A stretch of 60,433 nucleotides of DNA from an uncultured Sulfurovum sp. (GTDB lineage: Bacteria; Campylobacterota; Campylobacteria; Campylobacterales; Sulfurovaceae). The notes under the pieces were generated by a model. It saw only the letters and a list, made by a program, of their open reading frames with translations. It was not told the origin of the DNA and did not search any database. How positions within the stretch are numbered: position 1 is the first letter of the stretch; each line of letters begins with the position of its first letter. Of the stretch, positions 26,686-35,272 are shown piece after piece. The position numbers were made by a program, and so were the translations under genes. Where the stretch lies: contig CACVAU010000090.1 in NCBI GenBank assembly GCA_902727915.1, positions 1 to 60,433 on the forward strand, written 5' to 3'.

Positions 26686-27732
26686 ATGTCATTTTCACCA
26701 ACCAAACGCAATGGTACACTCATGGGAATAAGCTTTGTCGCACTCATCTCCATTTTAGCCACCCTACTCTCTCAAACTTCGACTCTTAAAAGCTTAGGTA
26801 TCTCTCCTCTCGTAGTTGGTATTGTTATTGGTATTATTTTTGCGAACTCCTTGTACCATAAAATGCCAACTTTATGGGAAACAGGTATTACTTTTTCAGC
26901 CAAGAAAATCTTACGATTTGCCATCGTCTTTTATGGTTTTCGCATTACTTTTCAACAAATAGCCGAAGTAGGCTTAGAAGGTTTTTTAGTTTCATTCATT
27001 ATGTTAGCCTCTACCTTTATATTAGGTACATGGATTGGCACTAAAGTCTTTAAAATGGATGAAGACACTTCTATTTTAACTGCATCAGGTGCTGCTGTTT
27101 GTGGGGCTGCTGCTGTACTTGCTACAGAACCTGTTGTTAAAGCCCAAGAATACAAAACAGCCATTGCCATCTCTATGGTCGTACTCTTTGGAACCATTTC
27201 CATGTTTCTCTATCCTCTTTTACATACCACTGCTATCTTAGATATGACGGCCAAAGAATTTGGGATTTATGTTGGAGGAACCATCCACGAAGTCGCACAA
27301 GTAGTTGCTGTGCCAGCATCAGTACCAGGTATTTCCCCAGAAGCTGCTAATACAGCAGTGATTGTTAAAATGACAAGGGTTATTATGATAGCACCCATGC
27401 TCATAATACTTGGTATTTGGCTTTCCTATAAAGCACAAAAGTCTGGTGAAACAAGCTCAAAAGTCAAATTGGTTATCCCTTGGTTTGCTGTTTATTTTAT
27501 TGGTGTAGCTGCATTTAACTCACTAAACCTTGTTCCAAATAATATCGTAGACTGGATAAACGAAATAGATACTTTTTTACTTACCATGGCAATGGTAGCC
27601 TTGGGTATAGGTACACGTTTTACTAAGTTTAAAGGGTTGGGTTTAGCCCCTCTTTATACAGCACTCACTATGTTTATTTGGCTAGTTGTTGGTGGTTACT
27701 TCATTACTAAACTCATCTGTTATACTTTTTAA
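26686..27732 (+). CDS. YeiH/UPF0324 family membrane protein
   Basis: The 348-residue protein has about ten membrane segments. The family-typical SGAAVCGAAAVLATEPV (about residues 135-151) and EFGIYVGGTIHEVAQVVA are present. Members are annotated as putative sulfate or sulfite-related exporters; function is little tested. The ATG has AAGGA five bases upstream and is preferred over a TTG at 26641. No regulator gene is adjacent. Confidence 0.88.
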   Translation: MSFSPTKRNGTLMGISFVALISILATLLSQTSTLKSLGISPLVVGIVIGIIFANSLYHKMPTLWETGITFSAKKILRFAIVFYGFRITFQQIAEVGLEGFLVSFIMLASTFILGTWIGTKVFKMDEDTSILTASGAAVCGAAAVLATEPVVKAQEYKTAIAISMVVLFGTISMFLYPLLHTTAILDMTAKEFGIYVGGTIHEVAQVVAVPASVPGISPEAANTAVIVKMTRVIMIAPMLIILGIWLSYKAQKSGETSSKVKLVIPWFAVYFIGVAAFNSLNLVPNNIVDWINEIDTFLLTMAMVALGIGTRFTKFKGLGLAPLYTALTMFIWLVVGGYFITKLICYTF

Positions 27733-27777
27733 AAAACTATGCTAGAATATATCCTATTTCTTTAAAGGATATATTCT

Positions 27778-30093
27778 ATGACAAACCTCTATGAAAAACT
27801 TGGACTCTTTTACCTTGGTCGAGATATTGACAAAAAAACCCAAGAAGCCAGTGAGGCTTTAACCCTACTCAAAAATAAAAACTTTACTACCCATGCAGCC
27901 ATTATTGGTATGACGGGTTCAGGTAAAACAGGTTTGGGTATTGGACTCATTGAAGAGGCTGCCATTGACAATATTCCTTCCATTCTCATTGACCCTAAAG
28001 GTGACATGGGAAACTTGCTTTTAACAGACCCTACCTTTACTGCCAAAAACTTTGAACCATGGGTTGAAGATGAAGCTCAAAACAAAAACAAAGATGTTGC
28101 TACCTATGCCCAAGATATTGCTAGTATGTGGCAAAAAGGAATTAAAAGTGACCATCAAGACGAATCACGTGTTCAAAAACTGCATGATGTAGAAAAAACC
28201 ATCTACACACCTGGAAGTTCTGCTGGAGTTTCCATTAATATTTTAGGCTCACTTCAAGCGCCACCACAAGAAGTTCTTAATGATTCGGATACCTTTGCTT
28301 CTTATCTAAAAAGTACTGTGTCCTCTTTATTGTCACTCATCAAAATCGAAGCTGATCCTGTAAGTTCAAAAGAATATTTACTCATTGCACAAATTTTAGC
28401 GAACAAGTGGACAGCAGGTGAAAACATTTCGCTTGAAGAACTCATCGGTGCTGTTATCTCACCTTCTTTTGACAAAATTGGTGTTTTACCATTAGAGAGT
28501 TTTTACCCCCAAGACAAACGTTTTGTACTCGCTACTAAATTTAATGCCATCATTGCTTCTCCTACTTTTTCAGCATGGCTACAAGGAGAGGACTTAGACA
28601 TTCAAAAACTCCTTTATGATGAAAATGGAAAAGCTAAAATAGCCATTCTTTCCATTGCCCATCTTTCGGATGAAGAACGTATGTTCTTTGTGACCATCCT
28701 CCTTAACAAATACATTGCGTGGATGCGTAGACAGTCCGGAACATCAGCCCTTAAAGCCATACTATACATGGATGAGATTTATGGCTATTTTCCTCCTTCT
28801 AAAAACCCACCATCAAAAGAGCCAATGATGCTACTTTTAAAACAAGCCAGAGCGTTTGGGACAGGTGTCGTTCTAAGTACACAAAATCCTGTAGACTTAG
28901 ACTATAAAGGGCTTTCAAACATTGGAACATGGTTTATTGGACGTTTACAAACTAGCCAAGACATTGAACGTGTCATTGATGGTTTAGGAGGTAAAGTGGG
29001 TGCTTCTTATTCAAAGTCTGAGATTAAAGACCTCTTAGCCAATCTTCAAAAACGTACTTTCTTTTTAAAGTCGGCACACTTAGAAGACATAAGAGTTTTC
29101 TCAACACGCTGGGTAATGTCTTATTTAAAAGGGCCTCTAAAAGCAGCTGAGATTTCAAAGCTCATGGCAAAGAAAAAAGAGTCAACCCCTCAAACCCTTC
29201 TCAGTAAAACAGCACACAATGAGACAAAGCAAGAGTTTGTTCACATTGACAAGTCCATTGAACAGTATTATGCCATTGATGTAACGGGTCAAAACAACTT
29301 TAGAGCAACCCTCCAAACCAAAGTAGAACTGCACTACTTTAACCAAAGTAAAAACATTGACCAAAATGAAGCCTTATGTCTGAACATTGAACTCTATGAA
29401 GATGACAAAGTAGACTGGGAAAATGCTGAGACCTTAGAGGCTTGTCCTAACTATTCAGAAAACAAACCCAGTACGGCAAGCTATAGCCCTTTACCTTCAG
29501 AAGTGAGCGAAGACAAGGGACTTAAAAAAACAAAAAAAGAACTTGTAAACTGGCTCTATAAAAACAAGCGTTTAACCCTATACAAAACGACTTCCCCAAG
29601 ACTGACTTCTAACCCAAGTGAAAGCCTAGGAGACTTTAAAGTACGACTTAAAGATATTTTGGATGACAAAAAAGAAGTTGATATTGAAAAACTGCAAGTG
29701 CGTTATGAGAAAAAAGAGAAAACACTCATGAAACGTCTTCAACGTGCCCAAGACAAAGTTCAAAAAGAAGAAGCAGATGCCAGTAAGTCCATGATAGACA
29801 CAGGAATAGCTGTTCTAGGAGCTTTATTTGGACGTAGTTCATCGGCCAAACTCGGTCGTGCCTTTACCAAAGGAAGCCGTGCCTATAAAGAACGTGGTGA
29901 TATCGGAAGAGCCGAAGAAGCCTTAGCTGAAGTGCATGAAGATTTAGAATTATTAGCTGAAGAATTAGAAGATAATATCGATGCATTAAGTGACAAATAT
30001 GATGTGGACAATGTCAAAATTTCAGATGCATCCATGAAGCCTAAAAAATCTGACATCTCGATTGAAGCGCTTTCAATTGTTTGGGTTGTATGA
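27778..30093 (+). CDS. HerA/DUF853-type ATPase
   Basis: The 771-residue protein has Walker A IIGMTGSGKTGLG (about 43-55) and SILIDPKGDMGNL, a Walker B-like ILYMDEIYGYFPP (about 330) and an arginine-rich region near STQNPVDLDYKG. The C-terminal 130 residues form a charged coiled coil (RVQKEEADASKSM, then Leu/Glu-rich helices). It belongs to the helicase HerA-like family of bacterial ATPases that may translocate DNA; no NurA-like partner is next to it. Function in vivo is unknown. Confidence 0.82.
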   Translation: MTNLYEKLGLFYLGRDIDKKTQEASEALTLLKNKNFTTHAAIIGMTGSGKTGLGIGLIEEAAIDNIPSILIDPKGDMGNLLLTDPTFTAKNFEPWVEDEAQNKNKDVATYAQDIASMWQKGIKSDHQDESRVQKLHDVEKTIYTPGSSAGVSINILGSLQAPPQEVLNDSDTFASYLKSTVSSLLSLIKIEADPVSSKEYLLIAQILANKWTAGENISLEELIGAVISPSFDKIGVLPLESFYPQDKRFVLATKFNAIIASPTFSAWLQGEDLDIQKLLYDENGKAKIAILSIAHLSDEERMFFVTILLNKYIAWMRRQSGTSALKAILYMDEIYGYFPPSKNPPSKEPMMLLLKQARAFGTGVVLSTQNPVDLDYKGLSNIGTWFIGRLQTSQDIERVIDGLGGKVGASYSKSEIKDLLANLQKRTFFLKSAHLEDIRVFSTRWVMSYLKGPLKAAEISKLMAKKKESTPQTLLSKTAHNETKQEFVHIDKSIEQYYAIDVTGQNNFRATLQTKVELHYFNQSKNIDQNEALCLNIELYEDDKVDWENAETLEACPNYSENKPSTASYSPLPSEVSEDKGLKKTKKELVNWLYKNKRLTLYKTTSPRLTSNPSESLGDFKVRLKDILDDKKEVDIEKLQVRYEKKEKTLMKRLQRAQDKVQKEEADASKSMIDTGIAVLGALFGRSSSAKLGRAFTKGSRAYKERGDIGRAEEALAEVHEDLELLAEELEDNIDALSDKYDVDNVKISDASMKPKKSDISIEALSIVWVV

Positions 30094-30107
30094 TTTTACA
30101 TACAACC
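30084..30107 (+). terminator. Terminator after the HerA-like gene
   Basis: Perfect 9-bp stem GGTTGTATG with CATACAACC around the stop codon, followed by TTTT. Confidence 0.65.
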
Positions 30108-30127
30108 TTTTAGAAACTAAACACTTA

Positions 30128-30451
30128 TCATTCAGCTGTAATTTTTCTCTTTTCACGTTGAATATTTTTAGACTTTGGCTTCTCTTTTTTCACAGTAAGA
30201 CAAGCTTTTTTTAGCTTATCTGTTTTGACATTATTCAAAATTACTTTTCCAATGCCTTTAACCTCTAAAAGATTATCCACGCTTTTCAATACATTACTCT
30301 TTTGATAATTGATAATATTTTGAAGCTTTTTCATACCAATTCCTTGGATACAACCCAATTCTTTGGGAGATGCCTCTTTTACTTGGCTAAGAGATAAAGA
30401 GAAAAGTAGTGAAGAGCTTAAAATTAAAGCGAAAAATAGTTTGTGTATCAT
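30128..30451 (-). CDS. Small exported helix-hairpin-helix protein (ComEA-like)
   Basis: The 107 residues begin with a signal peptide (to about residue 22). A ComEA-type double helix-hairpin-helix domain follows: ELGCIQGIGMKKLQNIINYQ and LLEVKGIGKVILNNV. A basic tail ends the protein. Such domains bind double-stranded DNA, and ComEA works in DNA uptake. A competence role is inferred; no other com gene is nearby. It is the last gene of a leftward run and overlaps the nuclease gene by four bases. Confidence 0.75.
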   Translation of the reverse strand: MIHKLFFALILSSSLLFSLSLSQVKEASPKELGCIQGIGMKKLQNIINYQKSNVLKSVDNLLEVKGIGKVILNNVKTDKLKKACLTVKKEKPKSKNIQREKRKITAE

Positions 30452-31599
30452 GATGCTTCCTTATTAAAATTTTGATATTGATGAATGAGTGAAAATATTT
30501 CATCACTAATTTCATCAATGACCTTTTTTTGTTTATTATTGTCAATCAGTGCTAAAACGTTCGTGGTATTAAAAAGTTCAAAATTCAATGGCTTTGGTGA
30601 ATACTTCCAATAATTTTCTTCCCAATCCACCCAAAGAGTATTCACACGTTCTTCTTGATCTCTTTTATCCTCAGTTCTAAAATCAAAACCATAATAAATA
30701 TGACTACGTAACTCAATAAAAAAATACAAATTATCATCGACTTGATACTCGAAACCAAAATCTTTTCGATTTTTTCTTTTTTTATAATATTTATTCACAG
30801 ACTTTTTAAGATTTTTTTCTCCATTTAAAGCATAAAACTTAAAAGAATAAACACGATTTAATGCTTCCATTAAGCTTTGCCAAAATTTTAACTGAACCTC
30901 AATTTTAGCTTCAATCACAGCTTCTTCAATACTTAAAATTGTTTCTAAATTATTCTTTTCTAATAACATATTTTTGATTTCCATTGTAAAACCTTTCTCT
31001 TGGGATTGTTCAGTTAGTTGATTGACTAAATTTAAATACTGAACCAATGTATCACGTAAAATTGGTAATTTTATCACCTCTTTAATACAAGCTTCAATCC
31101 AATTACGAATTTCATATTTATAGGTAATATTTTTAACATGTTTTTGCATTTTACTTTCATTAGGGACTTCGTCAAAAAGTGTTAAGTAGAAAAACTTTAT
31201 CTCTTTCTCTTTATATCCTTGTCCTTTTATCTCTTCATAATAACGACTCAACTGATTAGAATGATCTTCGGTATCTATCTTATTTTCAATAATAATGGCA
31301 CTTTTTTTAGCAGTTAAAAGAATATCAATATTAAACTTTTCTCTAAATACTTCATAGGTAAATGCATCCTCTTCTAACGACAACTCTTCAAAAAAAAGCT
31401 TCAAAAATCGATTACCTTGTTGATGAGAACCATTTGGATTAAGTAATTCAAAAATAAACTTAGAATGAAGATTGACTTCATCATTCGACTTCCGTAAAAT
31501 AGAAAAAATATTGAAACTATTTAAAGAAAGTTGGTGCAGTTCTTGATATTTTTGATACTTTAACGTTAAATTATCAAGCAGTGTCTCTGTTGTATTCAC
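30448..31599 (-). CDS. PD-(D/E)XK nuclease superfamily protein
   Basis: The 383-residue protein has the PDDEXK_4-type N-terminal region: ELHQLSLNSFNIFSILRKS, then HSKFIFELLNPNGSH, and the catalytic pattern with NIDILLTAKKSAIIIENKI (about 90-110; Asp and Glu-x-Lys). QLSRYYEEI follows. Related proteins occur in defence and restriction contexts, often without known targets. It lies 100 bases downstream of the prfH-rtcB operon in the same direction, so it could share its transcript. Confidence 0.78.
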   Translation of the reverse strand: MNTTETLLDNLTLKYQKYQELHQLSLNSFNIFSILRKSNDEVNLHSKFIFELLNPNGSHQQGNRFLKLFFEELSLEEDAFTYEVFREKFNIDILLTAKKSAIIIENKIDTEDHSNQLSRYYEEIKGQGYKEKEIKFFYLTLFDEVPNESKMQKHVKNITYKYEIRNWIEACIKEVIKLPILRDTLVQYLNLVNQLTEQSQEKGFTMEIKNMLLEKNNLETILSIEEAVIEAKIEVQLKFWQSLMEALNRVYSFKFYALNGEKNLKKSVNKYYKKRKNRKDFGFEYQVDDNLYFFIELRSHIYYGFDFRTEDKRDQEERVNTLWVDWEENYWKYSPKPLNFELFNTTNVLALIDNNKQKKVIDEISDEIFSLIHQYQNFNKEAS

Positions 31600-31699
31600 A
31601 AAATTACCTTAAATAAAAATATTAATAAAATTATATCATTTAAAGTTTATAATTAAAGAGTAATGCTTAAAATTATCTTAAATAAAAATGAACCCTTTA

Positions 31700-32422
31700 T
31701 TAGCACTTTTTTTCTTTCTTTTTTGTAGGTACTTTTCTAAACGAGTAACAATTAAAGCCTTTTCCTTGTGCTAAATACTTATCATCAATTTGTACTATTT
31801 CTTCTTTTTGACTATTGCGTTCGCCTAAATACATACTAACTTGCTGAAATGCATTCATTGCCTCTACGGCTTTACTAAATTTAAAATCTTTTAACTTTGG
31901 AAGTAAAACAATTTGACGACTATCAACATTAGGGTATTTTCCAATAAAAAGATAAGGCACTTTATATTTTTCTAACAAGTGAACTCTACTAATTTCTTTA
32001 GGATTTAAATGTTTCTCAATATATTGGTAACAATTAGAATTCCCCCAGCCACTAAATTCAATATTTTCTGTTTCTATTTCCTTAATCGGTTTATAGAAAC
32101 TGGCAATACAATCATCTACTTCTTTCATAACATAACAATAATCACTCTTTATCTCTTTATAAATTTCTTTCTTATTCTTTCGTGTAACTTCACTTAAAAC
32201 AACCTGCACAAAAAAGTAATCCCTATGACAAAAAACAATCAAATTCAAAAAAATTGTAAACTTATATTTTCGATTATTTTTAGAGAAATGAATGGTAACA
32301 AATTGAAGAGCTAATAGAGATTCATCTATGCGCTTAGTCTCACGTTTAAATCTTAATTTATCATCAATACCATAGACCAAACCCATGTCATAATAATCTG
32401 AAAATTTAGAAATTATTCTCAT
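31700..32422 (-). CDS. Unknown protein of the rtcB-prfH operon
   Basis: The 240-residue protein begins MRIISKFSDYYD. From memory, this opening is shared by uncharacterised bacterial and phage proteins, but I cannot name a family. There is no signal peptide or membrane segment. Scattered Cys and aromatic residues and a final basic tail (KKKEKKC) are visible. Its start overlaps the end of prfH by 17 bases, which implies translational coupling and a shared job in RNA or ribosome repair. That role is inference only. Confidence 0.7.
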   Translation of the reverse strand: MRIISKFSDYYDMGLVYGIDDKLRFKRETKRIDESLLALQFVTIHFSKNNRKYKFTIFLNLIVFCHRDYFFVQVVLSEVTRKNKKEIYKEIKSDYCYVMKEVDDCIASFYKPIKEIETENIEFSGWGNSNCYQYIEKHLNPKEISRVHLLEKYKVPYLFIGKYPNVDSRQIVLLPKLKDFKFSKAVEAMNAFQQVSMYLGERNSQKEEIVQIDDKYLAQGKGFNCYSFRKVPTKKKEKKC

Positions 32423-33014
32423 GTTTCAACTCCCTAAATTTTTCTCCTTCAAAAACCATAACTGCATCGCCACGTTCAACAAATTTTCCTACTTTCCAGC
32501 GATTTTGTATGATACTCTCTAAACTTTTATGTTTCATAAACTCAATTTTTTGTAATAAACGAACTCTGACCAATGCTTTGTTTCTATGTTGACTACGTTC
32601 ATCATAAGCCAAAGCTACCACAGCCAAAGGAGGATAAATTGCACGTACTCCAGAACAAGTAGTATTAACATGTTGTCCACCATTTTTAGGACTTTTCATA
32701 CTTTGATAAACAATCATATTTTCATCAACTATTTGTGAATACTGCTCCTCATAACATTTTAATGAAAAATACCAATTTTTACGTTTATGCTTGGAACGAA
32801 AAGGGCTTTTAGCCCTCCATAAAATTGTGCCTTCTATGCTAGTAAAAGCTTTATCATTACTCTGAATAAGTAGAGACTTAATACCATTTTTACATTTGGC
32901 TTCTTGCTCTTGTATGAGTTCAAACTCATAATTCTTTTCTAAATATTGTTTAAAATGCCAAATGCCCCTGCACACTTCATCTACCCCATTACCAGAACTA
33001 ATATGAACCAACAT
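32406..33014 (-). CDS. prfH: Peptide chain release factor H
   Basis: The 202-residue class I release-factor homologue lacks the codon-recognition domain. It has the PrfH-type N-terminus ISSGNGVDEVCRGIW and the catalytic GGQ in KNGGQHVNTTCSGVRA (about 111-126). PrfH with its linked RtcB is described as rescuing ribosomes whose 16S rRNA decoding centre is cut. PrfH releases the stalled peptide so that the ligase can repair the RNA. It begins four bases after the rtcB stop and overlaps the next gene. Confidence 0.92.
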   Translation of the reverse strand: MLVHISSGNGVDEVCRGIWHFKQYLEKNYEFELIQEQEAKCKNGIKSLLIQSNDKAFTSIEGTILWRAKSPFRSKHKRKNWYFSLKCYEEQYSQIVDENMIVYQSMKSPKNGGQHVNTTCSGVRAIYPPLAVVALAYDERSQHRNKALVRVRLLQKIEFMKHKSLESIIQNRWKVGKFVERGDAVMVFEGEKFRELKHENNF

Positions 33015-33017
33015 CTT

Positions 33018-34094
33018 CTATTCCTTATACGTTAAAATCGGTCTAAATGTAGCCACAACAATTGCTAATCCAGCTTCAACTAAATCATCAATCACAATAT
33101 CAATATTTTTATAAGCTTGTGGTGCTTCTTCATACAGTAACTTTTTATCAGCACAAAGTACACGAGAACCTATTGCTGTTCGTTCCAAATCACTTTTACT
33201 ATATCGATTACGTAATTTAGCCTCTGCTGAACTGCGTTCCCATTTTCTCCCTGCTCCATGAGCTAAAGAGTAATTTGATAAGGCTGTTAGCTCTTTAATC
33301 TGGGGTTGTAAAAGGTAACTTAAACTGCCTCTACTTCCAGCAACAATAACTAAGCCTTTGTCTGTTGGAGTTGCCCCTTTTCGATGTAACCAACCATCAT
33401 TCGTTTTTAAAATACTGTTATGTGCTGTATCACTCACAAAACAACAATACTCACCAAACCCAATGGCTTTTAAAAGTCGTTTGGCAATAATCTCTCGACT
33501 TTGAGAGGCATAATCTATGGCTTTATCATGCTTTTTTAAATACGCTTGTGCTTCTAAACTCTGTTCATCTAAACCTTCATTTGGGTCATATTTTCCTGCT
33601 ACTGTATCAAAAACAATTTGACCAAAAGCACGAGAGCCACTATGCACCAAACAATAAAGTGATGTTTCATCTAAATTAGAATGTCTAAATACACGTTCAT
33701 CTTTAACTTCATTAACAAGATGCAGTTCTATAAAATGATTCCCTTTACCAATGCTACCTAAATTATACCCAAGGTTAACTTCTTCTTCTAAACGCACATC
33801 ATCTAAGCTCTCTAACTTGTTTAATCTTTTTTCAAATTTTTCTATTTTTATTTTCTTGCTTTTACCTTTAATCTCAAAAAGGCTCATACCACAACCAATG
33901 TCACCCCCAATAAGATGTGGGTAAATTCTATTTTTTGTTAAAACAGCCATACCATTTGGCACACGCCCCACACTTAAGTCAGGTAAACCAACTACCTTTT
34001 TAACGCCTTTAAAAGCTGTAATATTTTCTAAGGTCTCTACACTTCTACTGTCTATCCAGTTCCTTGATGATGCGATAATTTTTAATTTGTCCAT
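33018..34094 (-). CDS. rtcB: RtcB-family RNA ligase (PrfH-linked type)
   Basis: The 358-residue ligase has all metal and nucleotide residues visible: Cys in GGDIGCGM, His in GKGNHFIEL, His in LVHSGSR, His in DTAHNSI, and the guanylated His in LAHGAGRKWERS. The usual His of the PDxHxG motif is Ser here (PDLSVGRVPNG). It joins 3'-phosphate or 2',3'-cyclic phosphate to 5'-OH RNA using GTP and manganese. I choose the ATG at 34094 behind GGGAAAGAG; an in-frame ATG at 34145 has no site. A short ORF with a perfect site overlaps this start in another frame. Confidence 0.9.
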   Translation of the reverse strand: MDKLKIIASSRNWIDSRSVETLENITAFKGVKKVVGLPDLSVGRVPNGMAVLTKNRIYPHLIGGDIGCGMSLFEIKGKSKKIKIEKFEKRLNKLESLDDVRLEEEVNLGYNLGSIGKGNHFIELHLVNEVKDERVFRHSNLDETSLYCLVHSGSRAFGQIVFDTVAGKYDPNEGLDEQSLEAQAYLKKHDKAIDYASQSREIIAKRLLKAIGFGEYCCFVSDTAHNSILKTNDGWLHRKGATPTDKGLVIVAGSRGSLSYLLQPQIKELTALSNYSLAHGAGRKWERSSAEAKLRNRYSKSDLERTAIGSRVLCADKKLLYEEAPQAYKNIDIVIDDLVEAGLAIVVATFRPILTYKE

Positions 34095-34167
34095 TTCTCT
34101 TTCCCATAACGCTATATAATTTTTTAGTTTGCATTCTTTGTCCATTTTGTAAAATACGTTGATTCAT
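34045..34167 (-). CDS. Possible 40-codon leader ORF overlapping the rtcB start
   Basis: AGGAG stands six bases before an ATG at 34167 that opens a 40-residue basic ORF (MNQRILQNGQRMQTKKLYSV and on, ending KELDRQ). It is in a different frame from rtcB, and its stop lies 47 bases inside rtcB. It has a better ribosome binding site than rtcB itself. It may be a leader peptide that couples or limits rtcB translation, or a remnant of an rtcB N-terminus after a frameshift. Only the site and open frame are seen. Confidence 0.4.
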   Translation of the reverse strand: MNQRILQNGQRMQTKKLYSVMGKRNGQIKNYRIIKELDRQ

Positions 34168-34275
34168 TCTTAACTCCTAAATTTTATTGTTTAAAGTATA
34201 ATCTATTTCTATGCCGTATTTTGTCCAATGAAAAATAAGAACTTCAAATAGAGAAGTAAAACAACATCAGCATTA

Positions 34276-34284
34276 TGTTATAAT
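34276..34284 (+). promoter_or_regulatory. Extended -10 promoter for rluB
   Basis: TGTTATAAT, an extended -10 element, lies 48 bases before the ATG at 34332. No -35 match is needed for such elements. Confidence 0.5.
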
Positions 34285-34331
34285 CATTGTTATTATGTGA
34301 ATAACTCACAACTTCAAAAAAAGATTAATCA

Positions 34332-35270
34332 ATGAGACTCAACAAATACATATCACACAACTCTAAATACTCACGACGTGAAGCTGATGCGCTCATTGAA
34401 GCTGGTGAAGTAACCGTCAACAAAGTTAAAATGGACAACTTTGGTTATGATGTAAAAGATGATGACCAAGTTTCCATAAGAGGTTTACATGTTAAGCCTA
34501 AGACCGAATTGACCATGATTGTCTATAACAAACCAAAAGGAACACTGGTTACCCAAAAAGATGACCGTGGACGAACGACTATTTTTCATAAACTCCCTGG
34601 AAAATTTAGACACTTCATTCCTGTGGGACGACTGGACTTTGCTTCTGAAGGACTTTTACTTTTAACCGACTCTCCAAGAGTTGCTGAAGTCATGATGCAA
34701 AGTGGATTAGACAGAACCTACAACATTAAAATAGACAAACCTTTTTCACCTGAGATGGAAGAAGCTATGAGAGAAGGTCTTTACCTTGACGATGCACGTG
34801 CAGGTGGTCATGAACAATCTAAAATTTATTCCATGGAATTTGCTCCTTTTGTTCACTATGAAGTACGTGGTGTATCAGACAACTTTACCAAACTTCGTGT
34901 GACCATTGCAGAAGGGAAGAACAGAGAGCTTCGGCGTTTCTTTGGACACTTTGAAGCCAATGTTCTTGACCTTAAACGTGTTGCTTTTGGAGGAATAGAG
35001 CTTAACAACTTACCGACCAATAAAACACGTTATTTTACCCGTCGTGAATACGATGACACACACAAGTACTTAAAAATGGTAAAACAAATAGAAGCACAAG
35101 AAGCCAAAGAGGAAGAAGACAGAGTAAAAGCTGATCGTCTTCGAGAAAAAAAGAAAAACCAAACAGAAGATCAAGCACGACGTGCTAAATCAGCTGAAGA
35201 GAAACGGCTAAAAGAAGCCAAACAAAAAAACTCTAACCGAAATAATCCTAACAAGAAAAAAAGAGACTAG
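34332..35270 (+). CDS. rluB: 23S rRNA pseudouridine synthase, RluB/RsuA family
   Basis: The 312-residue protein has an N-terminal S4 RNA-binding domain (about 1-50, LNKYISHNSKYSRREAD). The catalytic domain contains the Asp motif VGRLDFASEGLLLL (about 97-110) and later EGKNRELRRFFGH. The last 70 residues are a Lys/Arg/Glu-rich tail. The family converts uridine to pseudouridine, RluB at position 2605 of 23S rRNA. rarA begins two bases after its stop. Confidence 0.88.
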   Translation: MRLNKYISHNSKYSRREADALIEAGEVTVNKVKMDNFGYDVKDDDQVSIRGLHVKPKTELTMIVYNKPKGTLVTQKDDRGRTTIFHKLPGKFRHFIPVGRLDFASEGLLLLTDSPRVAEVMMQSGLDRTYNIKIDKPFSPEMEEAMREGLYLDDARAGGHEQSKIYSMEFAPFVHYEVRGVSDNFTKLRVTIAEGKNRELRRFFGHFEANVLDLKRVAFGGIELNNLPTNKTRYFTRREYDDTHKYLKMVKQIEAQEAKEEEDRVKADRLREKKKNQTEDQARRAKSAEEKRLKEAKQKNSNRNNPNKKKRD

Positions 35271-35272
35271 TC

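Noticed and set aside
34095..34145. 17-codon N-terminal extension of RtcB
   Set aside because: The upstream in-frame ATG has no ribosome binding site, and family N-termini begin near the internal ATG.
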